From Methylobacillus flagellatus (GTDB lineage Bacteria; Pseudomonadota; Gammaproteobacteria; Burkholderiales; Methylophilaceae): DNA of 64,000 nucleotides. The notes below the pieces were generated by a model. That model searched no databases. It saw only the letters and a list, made by a program, of their open reading frames with translations, and was not told where the DNA came from. The translations under genes and the position numbers were made by a program. Location of the stretch: contig NZ_SCOU01000002.1 in the NCBI RefSeq assembly GCF_005502435.1, positions 248,001-312,000 of the forward strand, given 5' to 3'. Below are positions 63,811-64,000 of the stretch, one piece after another. Positions within the stretch are counted from its first letter, which is position 1. Each line of letters begins with the position of its first letter.

Positions 63811-64000
63811 ATGACTCTCGCTGACATGACCCGCGACGAACTGCGGGAACTGATCGCGGAGACGGTCCGGGAAACGCTCCTCCAAATGGGAGCGGACCCG
63901 GCAGACCCTTTGGAAATGCAGCGGGACTTCCAGCACCTCCGCCAATGGCGGAGGTCCGGCGAGGAGCTGCGCAGCAAGGGAACGCTCGCGCTTCTGGGCA
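63811..64000 (+). CDS. DUF6127-like small protein, cut by window end
   Basis: 63 residues are visible: MTLADMTRDELRELIAETVR, then PADPLEMQRDFQHLRQWRRSGEELRSKGTLALLG. This pattern fits the DUF6127 family found in phage morphogenesis modules. It starts two bases after the preceding stop. The end lies outside the window. Confidence 0.6.
   Translation, partial: MTLADMTRDELRELIAETVRETLLQMGADPADPLEMQRDFQHLRQWRRSGEELRSKGTLALLG

Overview
This window comes from a motile, GC-rich Gram-negative bacterium, most likely a betaproteobacterium. The FlhDC master regulator, the E. coli-like flagellar and chemotaxis gene set, FliA-type (sigma-28) promoters and a tad/Flp pilus locus together fit groups such as the Methylophilaceae, but the genus is inference. 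No rRNA, tRNA or CRISPR array was seen.

Layout. (1) 1-15.4 kb: flagellar genes, mostly on the minus strand. They are fliL (partial), fliK, fliJ, fliI, fliH, fliG and fliF, a divergent fliE, an flhB-C-domain/fliK-like pair, fliT, fliS, fliD, flaG and fliC (with a strong sigma-28 promoter), then one helical protein of unknown function. A nucleotidyltransferase/HEPN-like toxin-antitoxin module (7.8-8.8 kb) interrupts the flagellar genes. (2) 15.4-19.4 kb: an accessory insert that is visibly more AT-rich. It has a two-gene operon ending in a HEPN-type protein, a REP-flanked remnant of a REP-associated transposase, a secreted protein, an orphan antitoxin with a truncated toxin, and an intact HigBA-like module with a clear promoter/operator. 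(3) 19.4-39.6 kb: a NarL/UvrY-type two-component pair, flhDC, a membrane methyltransferase, motAB, and a full chemotaxis set: cheZ-like, cheY, cheA, cheW, two chemoreceptors, cheR, cheD, cheB, cheY and cheZ. (4) 39.8-52.5 kb: a tad/Flp pilus locus on the plus strand: pilin, prepilin peptidase, an unusual AAA+ ATPase, cpaB, secretin, lipoprotein, tadG, two tadE-like minor pilins, tadZ, tadA, tadB and tadC. (5) 52.5-55.1 kb: repeats, a secreted Pro/Ala-rich protein and a coiled-coil membrane protein ending in a strong terminator. (6) 55.2-64 kb: a GC-rich phage-like integrated element, cut by the window end. It has a tyrosine integrase, AlpA, a primase-helicase, an iteron-like intergenic region, a serine-recombinase-like protein without its nucleophile, a terminase, and unknown genes.

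How it works together. FlhDC would switch on flagellar genes. FliA would then drive late genes, and three good sigma-28 promoters are visible: before fliC, motA and the second cheY. The Che proteins pass signals from receptors through CheA/CheW to two CheY proteins, with two proteins carrying the CheZ DxxxQ motif for dephosphorylation and CheR/CheB/CheD for adaptation. The tad locus adds a surface-attachment system beside the motility genes. The most unusual points are the HEPN gene pair, the leaderless HigBA promoter/operator, the 741-bp near-identical segment shared by the two receptors, the repeated HAMP-like modules in the second receptor, the AAA+ ATPase in the tad locus, and the paired 21-bp elements, GTAAC-type repeats and nucleophile-less recombinase of the phage-like element.
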